19,303 bases of DNA from Thiohalobacter sp. (lineage in GTDB: Bacteria; Pseudomonadota; Gammaproteobacteria; DSM-19610). This document shows positions 7,673 to 17,440 of the stretch, one piece after another. The notes beneath the pieces were generated by a model. It had not been told where the DNA came from. It saw only the letters and a program-made list of their open reading frames with translations, and did not search any database. A program made the position numbers and the translations under genes. The number at the start of each line of letters is the position of its first letter. Position 1 is the stretch's first letter. Location: contig JALWRY010000169.1 in assembly GCA_027080445.1 (NCBI GenBank), positions 5,404-24,706 on the forward strand. Reading direction: 5' to 3'.

Positions 7673-8701
7673 TCATCCACCGCGATTTCGCAGTCGTACC
7701 GTCGTTGTGAATGACTTGTTGTACATACCACCCGGTACGTTCTGCACTGTATTCAATACTAGCGTCATACGTACCGCTACAACCTGATTCCAGGCTCCTG
7801 CGAGCATTTCATCAGCACGCAAATACTGATCAACACCTTGCGTGCCATCAGTATCCACGCCATAGAGAAATTGCATATCCTGCACACCCTCGACCAGCTC
7901 ATTTGACTCTGTTCTGTTTGCACAGCTATTGCTATTTTGAAACAATGAAGTCCCGTTACCGGACATACTGTTACAGATTTCATAAGTCGTTGTGCCTACA
8001 CGGGTAGCCGTCGCCACAGAAGCTAGCTCAGAGCCAAACCTGTTCTGAAGGTCACCAGTGTCATTTTCCTGACCGATATTTGCCCCGGTTGTGGCTACAA
8101 CACCTGCAGCATGCTCTATAATTCCACCGCTGGAAGAGGGATCGTTAGTAATCATAAACACAGCAGCAGTTGCACAATCACCCACAGCAAGCAGGTCAAA
8201 CTGCTTAAGCGATCCGTAGACCTGGCTTGCCGAATCCAGGTTTATGGGTGAGACCGCTGAAGGCATCGCCTTGGTAACGCGTATCCCGCCATCGCTTCCT
8301 GCCTTATGAATGGTGATCGTGTCACTTCCTCCCGGGCCTGTGCCATCAGTACCAAATATTGGCGCAGAAAAGTCGTAGATAGAACCAGCCAACTTGCTCT
8401 TTAAATCATTTACGAACAGACCTTTCGGGGTCTCGCTGTCGAGACAGCCAAGATAACCGGCAGCACTTATATCTGTCGTAATCCGCCCTAGCGCGAACCG
8501 AGCATTTTCCTGTAACCGGGAGTTCCCTTCTTGCGCCAGGAACGTATTTTTTGTGCCACTGAAGATTTGTATAACCCCAGCCATCAGCAACAAGCTGATA
8601 AGCATTGCGACCATCAACTCGATTAACGATAAACCGGCCATGGGATATCCAGCTGATTTTCTCATCGCCGTTAATTTAATCTTTGAGCGTTTCATATTCA
8701 T
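7673..8701 (-). CDS. pilW: Minor pilin PilW
   Basis: This 342-residue protein has a rather long prepilin leader (23 residues, ending YPMAG), then LSLIELMVAMLISLLLMAGV with Glu at mature position 5 (Glu28). Typical PilW features follow: QENARFALGRITTDISAAGY, the calcium-loop-like FLYGVDTDGTQGVDQY, and closing strands with VVAVRMTLVL and TTVRLRNRG. The ATG at 8701 lies two bases after the pilV stop (TAG, 8704-8706). A TTG at 8731 would overlap pilV, and ATG codons at 8695 and 8665 would shorten the leader; none has a clear Shine-Dalgarno. Known role: bridges PilV/FimU and PilX in the priming complex at the base and later the tip of the pilus. Confidence 0.92.
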   Translation of the reverse strand: MNMKRSKIKLTAMRKSAGYPMAGLSLIELMVAMLISLLLMAGVIQIFSGTKNTFLAQEGNSRLQENARFALGRITTDISAAGYLGCLDSETPKGLFVNDLKSKLAGSIYDFSAPIFGTDGTGPGGSDTITIHKAGSDGGIRVTKAMPSAVSPINLDSASQVYGSLKQFDLLAVGDCATAAVFMITNDPSSSGGIIEHAAGVVATTGANIGQENDTGDLQNRFGSELASVATATRVGTTTYEICNSMSGNGTSLFQNSNSCANRTESNELVEGVQDMQFLYGVDTDGTQGVDQYLRADEMLAGAWNQVVAVRMTLVLNTVQNVPGGMYNKSFTTTVRLRNRGG

Positions 8702-8703
8702 CA

Positions 8704-9195
8704 CTATGGCTGCGTGGTTATTGTCAAACAACGTAAATCTGCCGGATCGTCCGGATTACATCCTTTACCAGTTGCACCATTGCGCGCCTCATCCCAGCGC
8801 ACTGTGATAGTAAACAACCCTCCCCCCAGATCGGTAATATCACCCTGACCTGCCGGTAAGCTCTGCAACAAATTATTCCATTCAAATGTATCGTTCCCGA
8901 CAGTTTCTACCGGCGTACATGTGGCAGTGATACAATTACCATTCCCTGCTGCGGGTGTAGCACCAGGATATATTGAAACCTGTGAAGGGTTTGCGCGCAT
9001 ACGATCAGCCATATCAGCCGCAATATAACCTGCCCGTGTCAGCATGGATGCATCATTGTTATTACGCAGGCTGGTCGCCTGAAGACTGGCAAGCCCTAAA
9101 AGCCCGATAGACAGGACAAGAACAGCTACCAACACCTCAATCAGTGTAAATCCACTGTGATTGTGAAATTTCGTCTGTAATTTTATGTGAAACAT
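8704..9195 (-). CDS. pilV: Minor pilin PilV
   Basis: This 163-residue protein has a leader ending HNHSG (Gly15), cleavage before Phe16, then FTLIEVLVAVLVLSIGLLGL with Glu at mature position 5 (Glu20), followed by ASLQATSLRNNNDA and GYIAADMADRMRANP. These are the standard PilV signature and are related to the PilV-like gene at 2171-2578, though this one is longer and has paired cysteines in the C-terminal domain (CITATC, and CNPDDPADLRC). Start: ATG at 9195 has AAGGA about 8 bases upstream; an ATG three codons earlier (9204) is immediately adjacent to that motif and less likely. It follows fimU closely and precedes pilW by two bases. Role: minor pilin of the priming/tip complex. Confidence 0.92.
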   Translation of the reverse strand: MFHIKLQTKFHNHSGFTLIEVLVAVLVLSIGLLGLASLQATSLRNNNDASMLTRAGYIAADMADRMRANPSQVSIYPGATPAAGNGNCITATCTPVETVGNDTFEWNNLLQSLPAGQGDITDLGGGLFTITVRWDEARNGATGKGCNPDDPADLRCLTITTQP

Positions 9196-9213
9196 AAGTC
9201 TCATCCTTACGTA

Positions 9214-9726
9214 TTAACTACACACATACTGACTATTCAAACTGACACCGCCAGTCGCCATAATACGTATCTGTCGCCCGGTCTCTCCAGTTCGATCATC
9301 ACACAAGGACAACCTTACATTAGGATTATTTACGGAACCTGTTGCGTCAATTACAAAACTACTGACTGCGACACTTGGTGTTACTGTAATGTTATTTGGT
9401 AACGGCTCCACTATGCGCAAGACTTCGCCGGCATCAGGTTGTCCGTTCCCATTCTGGTCAACCCAGGCTACCCACCCCAGACGCCAGTCAGTCTCACCGG
9501 TACATGTCGCCTGATCATTACTCACGCACAAACCAGCATTTCGGCCTCGTTTTATCGCCTCATTGCGCACAATATTCAGTGATGAGGTAAACGTATTGGT
9601 TGCCGCAACAAGCCGATTATTCAAGATAAGATCGCGCATACTGGGCACGCCTATCGTTAGCAAAATCGCGGCTATGGCCAACGTGACCATAAGTTCAACA
9701 AGAGTAAATCCGCATGATCTTTTCAT
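9214..9726 (-). CDS. fimU: Minor pilin FimU/FimT (GspH-like)
   Basis: This 170-residue protein has a very short leader (MKRSCG), cleavage before Phe7, then FTLVELMVTLAIAAILLTIG with Glu at mature position 5 (Glu11). The FimT/GspH signature follows: VPSMRDLILNNRLVAATNTF and NIVRNEAIKRGRNAGLC. Residues 81-101 contain WRLGWVAWVD and a calcium-type loop (D90-Q-N-G-N94-G-Q-P-D98-A-G-E101), and the protein ends with a conserved C-terminal Cys. I call it FimU because it opens a pilVWXY1Y2E operon; FimT is the alternative name for very similar proteins. No strong ribosome-binding site is seen before the ATG. It is first in its operon, preceded by the 279-base interval with candidate regulator sites. 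Role: links the minor-pilin complex to the major-pilin fibre. Confidence 0.9.
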   Translation of the reverse strand: MKRSCGFTLVELMVTLAIAAILLTIGVPSMRDLILNNRLVAATNTFTSSLNIVRNEAIKRGRNAGLCVSNDQATCTGETDWRLGWVAWVDQNGNGQPDAGEVLRIVEPLPNNITVTPSVAVSSFVIDATGSVNNPNVRLSLCDDRTGETGRQIRIMATGGVSLNSQYVCS

Positions 9727-9771
9727 GATGCTACACTACGTCCATTCAAGCGATTCAGTAAACTCTATTCC

Positions 9772-9780
9772 GACAAACGG
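9772..9780 (-). promoter_or_regulatory. AlgR-like box upstream of fimU
   Basis: On the minus strand this reads CCGTTTGTC, one mismatch from the AlgR consensus CCGTTCGTC, 46-54 bases upstream of the fimU start. In Pseudomonas aeruginosa AlgR activates the fimU-pilVWXY1Y2E operon, so the site is plausible, but a nine-base match with one mismatch can arise by chance in an interval this long. No convincing sigma-70 or sigma-54 promoter was identified next to it, and its closeness to the start codon is unusual for an activator site. Confidence 0.3.
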
Positions 9781-9812
9781 CGAAAATTACACGATACACG
9801 GTAAAATTCGCC
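9779..9812. repeat. Imperfect inverted repeat in the fimU leader/promoter region
   Basis: On the plus strand the arms are GGCGAAAATTAC (9779-9790) and GTAAAATTCGCC (9801-9812), complementary at 10 of 12 positions with a 10-base spacer. It is not followed by a T-run in the fimU direction, so it does not look like a terminator. It could be an operator or an RNA hairpin in the fimU 5' leader. One arm touches the AlgR-like box. Function unknown. Confidence 0.4.
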
Positions 9813-9877
9813 TTATTCGAACCCGCCCTTTTCCAGGTGGCAATCGAAACATCAACGATCTATCGGACAGCACAAAT

Positions 9878-9893
9878 TGTGACCGCATTAACA
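9878..9893. promoter_or_regulatory. CRP/Vfr-like binding site upstream of fimU
   Basis: The core reads TGTGA-N6-TAACA, one base off the symmetric CRP core TGTGA-N6-TCACA, with A/T bases outside it on both sides. It lies about 150 bases upstream of fimU and just after the ispH terminator, a sensible place for an activator site. Vfr, the CRP homologue of Pseudomonas, is linked to control of the same operon. The call is based on motif match only; the genome's CRP/Vfr homologue is not in the window. Confidence 0.35.
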
Positions 9894-9921
9894 AAAATTG
9901 TTCTTTGTGAGGCAACCGAAC

Positions 9922-9951
9922 AAAAATACCGGGGCGGGTAAAAATCCCGCC
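9922..9951 (-). terminator. Rho-independent terminator after ispH
   Basis: Read on the minus strand, a six-base-pair all-G/C stem (GGCGGG/CCCGCC, plus-strand arms 9933-9938 and 9946-9951) with a 7-base loop is followed, after six bases, by a run of five Ts (9922-9926). It sits about 55-85 bases beyond the ispH stop and would separate the housekeeping transcript from the pilus operon. The stem is strong, but the T-run is short and slightly displaced. Confidence 0.6.
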
Positions 9952-10005
9952 AGTACATGGTATCGGCAAGCTACAATCAGAATTTAGGGCAGAACGCCCG
10001 GTGTA

Positions 10006-10959
10006 TCATTTTGTGTTTTCTACTGAATCCCGCAAGGCCTTCGGCATGGCGAACGTAATGCTTTCCTCGCGGCCGGCCAGTTCCTGGACACTGGCCGCGC
10101 CCCAGGCCTCAAGGCGGGCAACTACCTGATGAACCAGCACTTCAGGCGCTGAAGCACCCGCCGTCACGCCAACCCGGGCTTTATCCTGCAGCCAGTCCTG
10201 CTCGATCTGATCCGGGCCATCGACAAGGTAGGCCTTCATGCCCTGCTGTTCAGCAAGCTCGCGCAAACGATTTGAATTGGAACTGTTCGGCGAACCCACC
10301 ACCAGCACAACATCAACCTGTGCCGCCAGCTGGCGCACGGCATCCTGACGATTCTGGGTTGCATAACAGATATCGTCCTTGCGCGGCCCTTCAATAGCGG
10401 GAAAGCGCGCGCGTAGCGCATTGATGACTCTTGCCGCATCATCCATCGACAGGGTAGTTTGCGTAACATAACTGAGATGCGTTTCATCACGCACAACAAG
10501 CTGTTCCACGTCATTGATATCTTCAACCAAATAAATCTGTCCCCCGGAGGAAGCATCGTATTGCCCCATCGTCCCCTCGACTTCCGGGTGCCCCTGATGA
10601 CCGATCAAAATACATTCACGCCCATCACGGCTATAGCGCGCCACTTCCATATGCACTTTGGTCACCAGGGGGCAGGTGGCGTCGAACACTTCCAGGCCAC
10701 GCCGTCTTGCCTCTTCCTGCACCGCAAGCGATACGCCGTGGGCACTGAAGATGACCGTGGCGCCGTCCGGTACTTCGTCGAGTTCGTCGACAAACACGGC
10801 GCCCCGCTCACGCAGATTGCCGACCACATAACGGTTATGCACCACCTCGTGACGCACATAGATCGGTGCGCCGAACAGATCAAGCGCACGCTCGACGATA
10901 TCGATCGCGCGATCTACCCCGGCGCAGAAACCACGTGGATTGGCCAGTAATACTTGCAT
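10006..10959 (-). CDS. ispH: 4-hydroxy-3-methylbut-2-enyl diphosphate reductase IspH
   Basis: This 317-residue enzyme matches the E. coli length (316). It catalyses the last step of the MEP pathway, reducing HMBPP to IPP and DMAPP with a [4Fe-4S] cluster in the cytoplasm. The three cluster cysteines are present: C12 (RGFCAG), C96 (DATCPLV) and C198 (DICYATQNRQ). The substrate-site residues H41 (VVHN), H74 (SAHG), H124 and E126 (GHPEVEG) are at expected positions, as is the SPNSSNSNRL loop. The start at 10959 has AGGAA about 7 bases upstream; a longer frame to 11004 would add 15 non-conserved residues. It follows fkpB by 54 bases, the usual lspA-fkpB-ispH order, and is followed by a terminator. 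Confidence 0.98.
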   Translation of the reverse strand: MQVLLANPRGFCAGVDRAIDIVERALDLFGAPIYVRHEVVHNRYVVGNLRERGAVFVDELDEVPDGATVIFSAHGVSLAVQEEARRRGLEVFDATCPLVTKVHMEVARYSRDGRECILIGHQGHPEVEGTMGQYDASSGGQIYLVEDINDVEQLVVRDETHLSYVTQTTLSMDDAARVINALRARFPAIEGPRKDDICYATQNRQDAVRQLAAQVDVVLVVGSPNSSNSNRLRELAEQQGMKAYLVDGPDQIEQDWLQDKARVGVTAGASAPEVLVHQVVARLEAWGAASVQELAGREESITFAMPKALRDSVENTK

Positions 10960-11013
10960 AAAGTTTCCTGTAATGACTTCCGTACTCTCAACTACCACCG
11001 TCATCCCGGTGCT

Positions 11014-11460
11014 TTACGCCTCATCAAGTGGCGGGTACTCTACGTCGAGGATTTCCACTTCAAAGATAATCTCACGGTCCGCCAGAGGGTGATTGAAATC
11101 CATTTTCACCTGCTCGTCACGGATTTCAAGCACCGCACCGGGAATTTCCTCGCCCTGCTCGTCCATAAAACTGATAATCAGGCCGGGTTCAGGCGTTATC
11201 TCTGCCGGGAAAGCCGCGCGATCCATCCAGGTGACAGCGGCTTCGCGGCGCGAGCCAAAAGCCTGTCCCGGCATCAGCGTCAGCGTCTGACGACTGCCGG
11301 CGCGTAAACCATATAAGGCGAGCTCCAGTCCCGCGTCGAGAGTACTCTCACCCATCACAAAGCTGAACGGCTCACCGTCAAAACTGCTATCCACCGCCGT
11401 ACCATCTGCCAGGCGCAGGGCATAGTGCAGCGTCACCCGGCAACCGGCAGAAATACTCAT
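11014..11460 (-). CDS. fkpB: FKBP-type peptidyl-prolyl isomerase FkpB (SlpA)
   Basis: This 148-residue protein is a SlyD/FkpB-type prolyl isomerase that acts as a small cytoplasmic folding helper. Seen: the FKBP start VTLHYALRLADGTAVDSSFD, VMGESTLDAGLELALYGL, MPGQAFGSRR, then the insert-in-flap segment (about 70-120), and the closing KMDFNHPLADREIIFEVEIL. FNHPLA is the family signature. It lacks the histidine-rich metal tail of SlyD, which favours FkpB. One base separates its ATG from the lspA stop (TGACATG), so translation is probably coupled. The lspA-fkpB-ispH order is conserved in gammaproteobacteria. Confidence 0.96.
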   Translation of the reverse strand: MSISAGCRVTLHYALRLADGTAVDSSFDGEPFSFVMGESTLDAGLELALYGLRAGSRQTLTLMPGQAFGSRREAAVTWMDRAAFPAEITPEPGLIISFMDEQGEEIPGAVLEIRDEQVKMDFNHPLADREIIFEVEILDVEYPPLDEA

Positions 11461-11461
11461 G

Positions 11462-11929
11462 TCAATCGGACGCCTTGCGTGTAAACAGGCTGTCCCAGAT
11501 CAACAGGACAGCGCCCACCGAGATCGCTGAGTCGGCAATATTGAAGGCCGGCCAGTAATACTCGCGGTAATACACCTGAATAAAGTCCACCACGTAACCG
11601 AACCACAGTCGATCAAGCAGGTTTCCGACTGCGCCACCCAACACCAGCGCCAGGGCAACGGCAAGCAATACCTGTCCGGGTTTCAGACGTTTCAACCAGA
11701 AAATCAGCAGCACGGTTGCCGCCGTTGAAATCGTGACAAAAAACCAGCGCTGCCAGCCGGAAGCCTCATCGAGAAAGCTGAATGCCGCACCACGGTTGTA
11801 CAACAGGGTCAGGTTGAAGGAAGGGAAAACGGCAAGGGGCTCTGCATAGGTCAGAAAATGATTCGCCAGGGCCTTGGTCAACTGATCCAGCACGACCACC
11901 AGCAGGGCAAGCGCCAACCATTTTTTCAT
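11462..11929 (-). CDS. lspA: Lipoprotein signal peptidase LspA
   Basis: This 155-residue inner-membrane aspartyl protease cleaves the signal peptide of diacylglyceryl-modified prolipoproteins. Four hydrophobic segments are visible (about residues 4-22, 62-78, 86-103 and 131-148). Conserved motifs: DQLTK (15-19), NRGAAFSFL (45-53), GNLLDRL (102-108), and the catalytic aspartates D115 (VVDF) and D133 (FNIADSAI). The start (MKKWLALALL) is standard. It follows ileS by 15 bases and touches fkpB, consistent with the common ileS-lspA pairing. Confidence 0.98.
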   Translation of the reverse strand: MKKWLALALLVVVLDQLTKALANHFLTYAEPLAVFPSFNLTLLYNRGAAFSFLDEASGWQRWFFVTISTAATVLLIFWLKRLKPGQVLLAVALALVLGGAVGNLLDRLWFGYVVDFIQVYYREYYWPAFNIADSAISVGAVLLIWDSLFTRKASD

Positions 11930-11944
11930 GCGGATACCCCGGCG

Positions 11945-14791
<2,847 letters not shown>

Positions 14792-14799
14792 GCTTGCAC

Positions 14800-15726
14800 T
14801 CACTCGCTGAAAAACTGTCGCGCCTGTTCGGCGTCCTGCTGTATCTGTTGCTTCAAGGCCTCGAACGATTCAAATTTCTTCTCCTCGCGAAGCTTGCGGC
14901 AAAACTCGATGTCCACGTAATGGCCATAAATATCCCGGTCGAAATCGAACAGGTGCGTTTCCAGCACCGTTTCCTTACCGCACACGGTCGGCCGTGTACC
15001 CAGGTTGGCAACACCCGTCACCGGTTTGTCTCCCGCGCCGTAGGCGCGCACGGCAAACACACCACTTAGCGGCGACACGGCCCGGTGCAGGCGCACATTG
15101 GCTGTCGGGAAACCGATGCTGCGGCCGCGCTGCTGGCCCGGCGCCACCCGGCCGCAAATCCGGTAGGGGCGTCCGAGTAATTGCTCCGCCAGCGCCAGGT
15201 CACCTGCCACCAGCGCCTCACGGATGCGCGTGCTGCTGACCCTGTCGCCGGATTCCACCAGTGTCTGTGTGCTGACGACTTCAAAACCCTGCTGCTGCCC
15301 GGCTTGCTGTAAAAAGGCAAAATCGCCACGTCGCCCCTTGCCGAAGCGGAAATCATCGCCGATCACCAGGTAGCGCACACCCAGCCCGTCAACCAGGATA
15401 TCCTGCACGAACGCCTCGGCATCGCGTTCTGCCAGTCGCCGGTCAAAACGCAGGCAAACCACCTGCTCAACGCCCCGCTCACGGAACAGGGTCAACTTGT
15501 CGCGCAGCCGTTGCAGGCGCGCGGGCGCCGTCGCCGGTGAAAAATACTCCTGCGGCGTCGGTTCGAACACCATCACGGTGGCGGGCAACTGCAGCTCGGC
15601 CGCACGCGCCTGCAACTGGGCCAGCACCGCCTGGTGCCCGCGGTGCACACCGTCGAAGTTACCGATGGTCAGCGCACAGCCGCGTGATGCAGCGGACAGA
15701 TTGTGAAAGCCCCGTATGAATCGCAT
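14800..15726 (-). CDS. ribF: Bifunctional riboflavin kinase / FAD synthetase
   Basis: This 308-residue enzyme makes FMN from riboflavin and then FAD. The N-terminal adenylyltransferase domain shows GNFDGVHRGH (22-31), GDDFRFGKGRRGDF (123-136) and SSTRIREAL (164-172). The C-terminal riboflavin kinase domain shows GRSIGFPTANV (201-211), SGVFAVRAYG, NLGTRPTV (241-248) and ETHLFDFDRDIYG (256-268). Length is typical. The stop overlaps or nearly abuts ileS, and it lies 44 bases after murJ. That gap is too short for an FMN riboswitch, and none is seen. The ribF-ileS-lspA block is common in gammaproteobacteria. Confidence 0.97.
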   Translation of the reverse strand: MRFIRGFHNLSAASRGCALTIGNFDGVHRGHQAVLAQLQARAAELQLPATVMVFEPTPQEYFSPATAPARLQRLRDKLTLFRERGVEQVVCLRFDRRLAERDAEAFVQDILVDGLGVRYLVIGDDFRFGKGRRGDFAFLQQAGQQQGFEVVSTQTLVESGDRVSSTRIREALVAGDLALAEQLLGRPYRICGRVAPGQQRGRSIGFPTANVRLHRAVSPLSGVFAVRAYGAGDKPVTGVANLGTRPTVCGKETVLETHLFDFDRDIYGHYVDIEFCRKLREEKKFESFEALKQQIQQDAEQARQFFSE

Positions 15727-15770
15727 CCGTTTACAGAAAAGCCTGAATTATAATGATGGAAGCCGCCATG

Positions 15771-17348
15771 TCATGGATTGCCCGCAGTTTCCTCGGCCGG
15801 CGTACGAAACATGGACAGTTTTACGCCCGACAGTCGCAACACCAGCAGGTAACTGAGCACCCCGGCGGCCACCCACACACTGAGTTGCGTGACCCGCCCC
15901 AGGGTATCCAGCCCGGCCCATTGCGCCGTATCGGGCATGCCGGTCTTCACCACAACCGCCATGACACTGACACTGACCAGTATCTGCACCAGCAAACGCG
16001 GCCAGCCCGGCTGCGGTTGAAAGGCCCCGGCACGTCGCAGCGCCCTGAATAACAGGGCGGCGTTCAGGTACGCGGCCAGCGCAGTCGCCAGCGCCAGGCC
16101 GGCGTGTGCGCCCTTCACGTCCAGCATCACCATGGGCACGACAAATAATACATTCATCACCATATTGGCGATCATCGCACGAATCGCGATCTTCACGGGT
16201 GTCGCGGTGTCCTGGCGTGAGTAAAACGCCGGCGCCAGCACCTTGGCGAGCATAAATCCCGGCAAGCCGACACCATAGGCGAGTAACGCCAGCGCCGCCA
16301 TATCGACATCGTTTCCCGCAAACTTCCCATGTTCAAACAAGGTCGACAGGGCCGGGCGCGCCAGCAACAGCAGGCCCACCATTGCCGGCACCCCGGTCAG
16401 CAGCACCCAGCGCAGACCGGCATCGAGTATGTGCGAAAAGGTTTCCCCGGAGCCGCCGGCATGGGCACGCGACAGCATCGGCAGGATCACCGTCGCCAGC
16501 GCAATGCCGGCAATGCCCAGCGGGAATTCCACCAGCCGGTCGGCGTAATACAGCCAACTGACACTGCCGGTCACGAGAAACGACGCCAGCAGGGTGTCGA
16601 ACAGCAGATTGATCTGCGATACCGACGAGCCGACGATGCCTGGCACCATCAGCTTCATAATCTTTTTTACCCCGGGATTGCCCAGCCCCCAGCGGGGCCG
16701 CGGCAGCAAACGGATGCGCGCCAGCGATGGCAGCAGGAAAGCCAGCTGTACAAAACCGGCCACGAATACACCCCAGGCCACTGCAATCATCGGCTCGTCC
16801 AGCCGTGGAGATACCAGCAGCGCCGCACCGATTAACACCACGTTCAGCCACACCGGGGTAAACGCCGCCGCGGCAAAGCGTCCGTAACTGTTGAGTATGC
16901 CCGCCGCAAACGCTACCAGCGCCATAAACAACAGGTAGGGGAAAGTAAAGCGCAGCATATAGGCAGTCAGGTCGAATTTGAGCGGTTCGGACCAGAAGCC
17001 CGGGGCGAACAGTGTCACCAGCACCGGACTGGCCAGTACCCCGACCAGCACCAGCAAGCCCAGCAGCCCGAGCAGCGTGCCCGCTACATAATCCGCCAGC
17101 GCTTGCACCTCACCGTGCTCGCGCTGTGTTTTATATTCCGACAGAACAGGCACGAACGCCTGCGAAAATGCCCCTTCTGCGAACAAACGGCGGGTAAAAT
17201 TCGGGATCTTGAATGCTACAAAGAAGGCGTCCATGCCTGCGCCGATGCCGAAACGCGCCAGCACCATATCCCGCACCAGGCCCAGCACCCGGGAAATCAG
17301 CGTCATGGCGCTGACTATGGCCGTGCTGCGAAGCATTTTCCCGCTCAT
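15771..17348 (-). CDS. murJ: Lipid II flippase MurJ
   Basis: This 525-residue polytopic membrane protein belongs to the MOP superfamily and moves lipid II across the inner membrane for peptidoglycan synthesis. The N-terminus has the family motif ISRVLGLVRD (R20, R26), followed by DAFFVAFKIPNFTRRLFAEG and GAFSQAFVPVLSEY. Many hydrophobic helices follow, and near residues 285-300 are RLVEFPLGIAGIALAT and the LPMLSRAHA segment. The start at 17348 has GAGG about 7 bases upstream and gives MSGKMLRSTAIVSAM. The frame stays open to 17507, but that stretch is antisense to rpsT and not conserved. It is divergent from rpsT with a 92-base shared interval and leads the murJ-to-ispH block. Confidence 0.97.
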   Translation of the reverse strand: MSGKMLRSTAIVSAMTLISRVLGLVRDMVLARFGIGAGMDAFFVAFKIPNFTRRLFAEGAFSQAFVPVLSEYKTQREHGEVQALADYVAGTLLGLLGLLVLVGVLASPVLVTLFAPGFWSEPLKFDLTAYMLRFTFPYLLFMALVAFAAGILNSYGRFAAAAFTPVWLNVVLIGAALLVSPRLDEPMIAVAWGVFVAGFVQLAFLLPSLARIRLLPRPRWGLGNPGVKKIMKLMVPGIVGSSVSQINLLFDTLLASFLVTGSVSWLYYADRLVEFPLGIAGIALATVILPMLSRAHAGGSGETFSHILDAGLRWVLLTGVPAMVGLLLLARPALSTLFEHGKFAGNDVDMAALALLAYGVGLPGFMLAKVLAPAFYSRQDTATPVKIAIRAMIANMVMNVLFVVPMVMLDVKGAHAGLALATALAAYLNAALLFRALRRAGAFQPQPGWPRLLVQILVSVSVMAVVVKTGMPDTAQWAGLDTLGRVTQLSVWVAAGVLSYLLVLRLSGVKLSMFRTPAEETAGNP

Positions 17349-17375
17349 AAAAGCGCCTCGGGAAGGGCGAAATGA

Positions 17376-17404
17376 TTGACAAATCGGGCAGATTTCCGCA
17401 TAGT
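17376..17404 (+). promoter_or_regulatory. Sigma-70 promoter for rpsT
   Basis: A perfect -35 hexamer TTGACA (17376-17381) is followed after exactly 17 bases by CATAGT (17399-17404), matching four of six -10 positions. The bases just after the -10 are G/C-rich (GCCCGGC), a discriminator type associated with growth-rate and ppGpp control of ribosomal promoters. Transcription would begin near 17411, giving a leader of about 30 bases. Confidence 0.7.
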
Positions 17405-17440
17405 GCCCGGCTCTTCGGAACCAGGAACAGGAGAAAGATT

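Noticed and set aside
9727..9900. Sigma-54 or clear sigma-70 promoter for fimU
   Set aside because: No GG-N10-GC type element and no hexamer pair with acceptable spacing were found. Candidates such as TTTACT/TAGTGT would start transcription at the start codon.
15727..15770. FMN riboswitch upstream of ribF
   Set aside because: Only 44 bases separate murJ and ribF, far too short for the riboswitch, and no conserved elements are visible.
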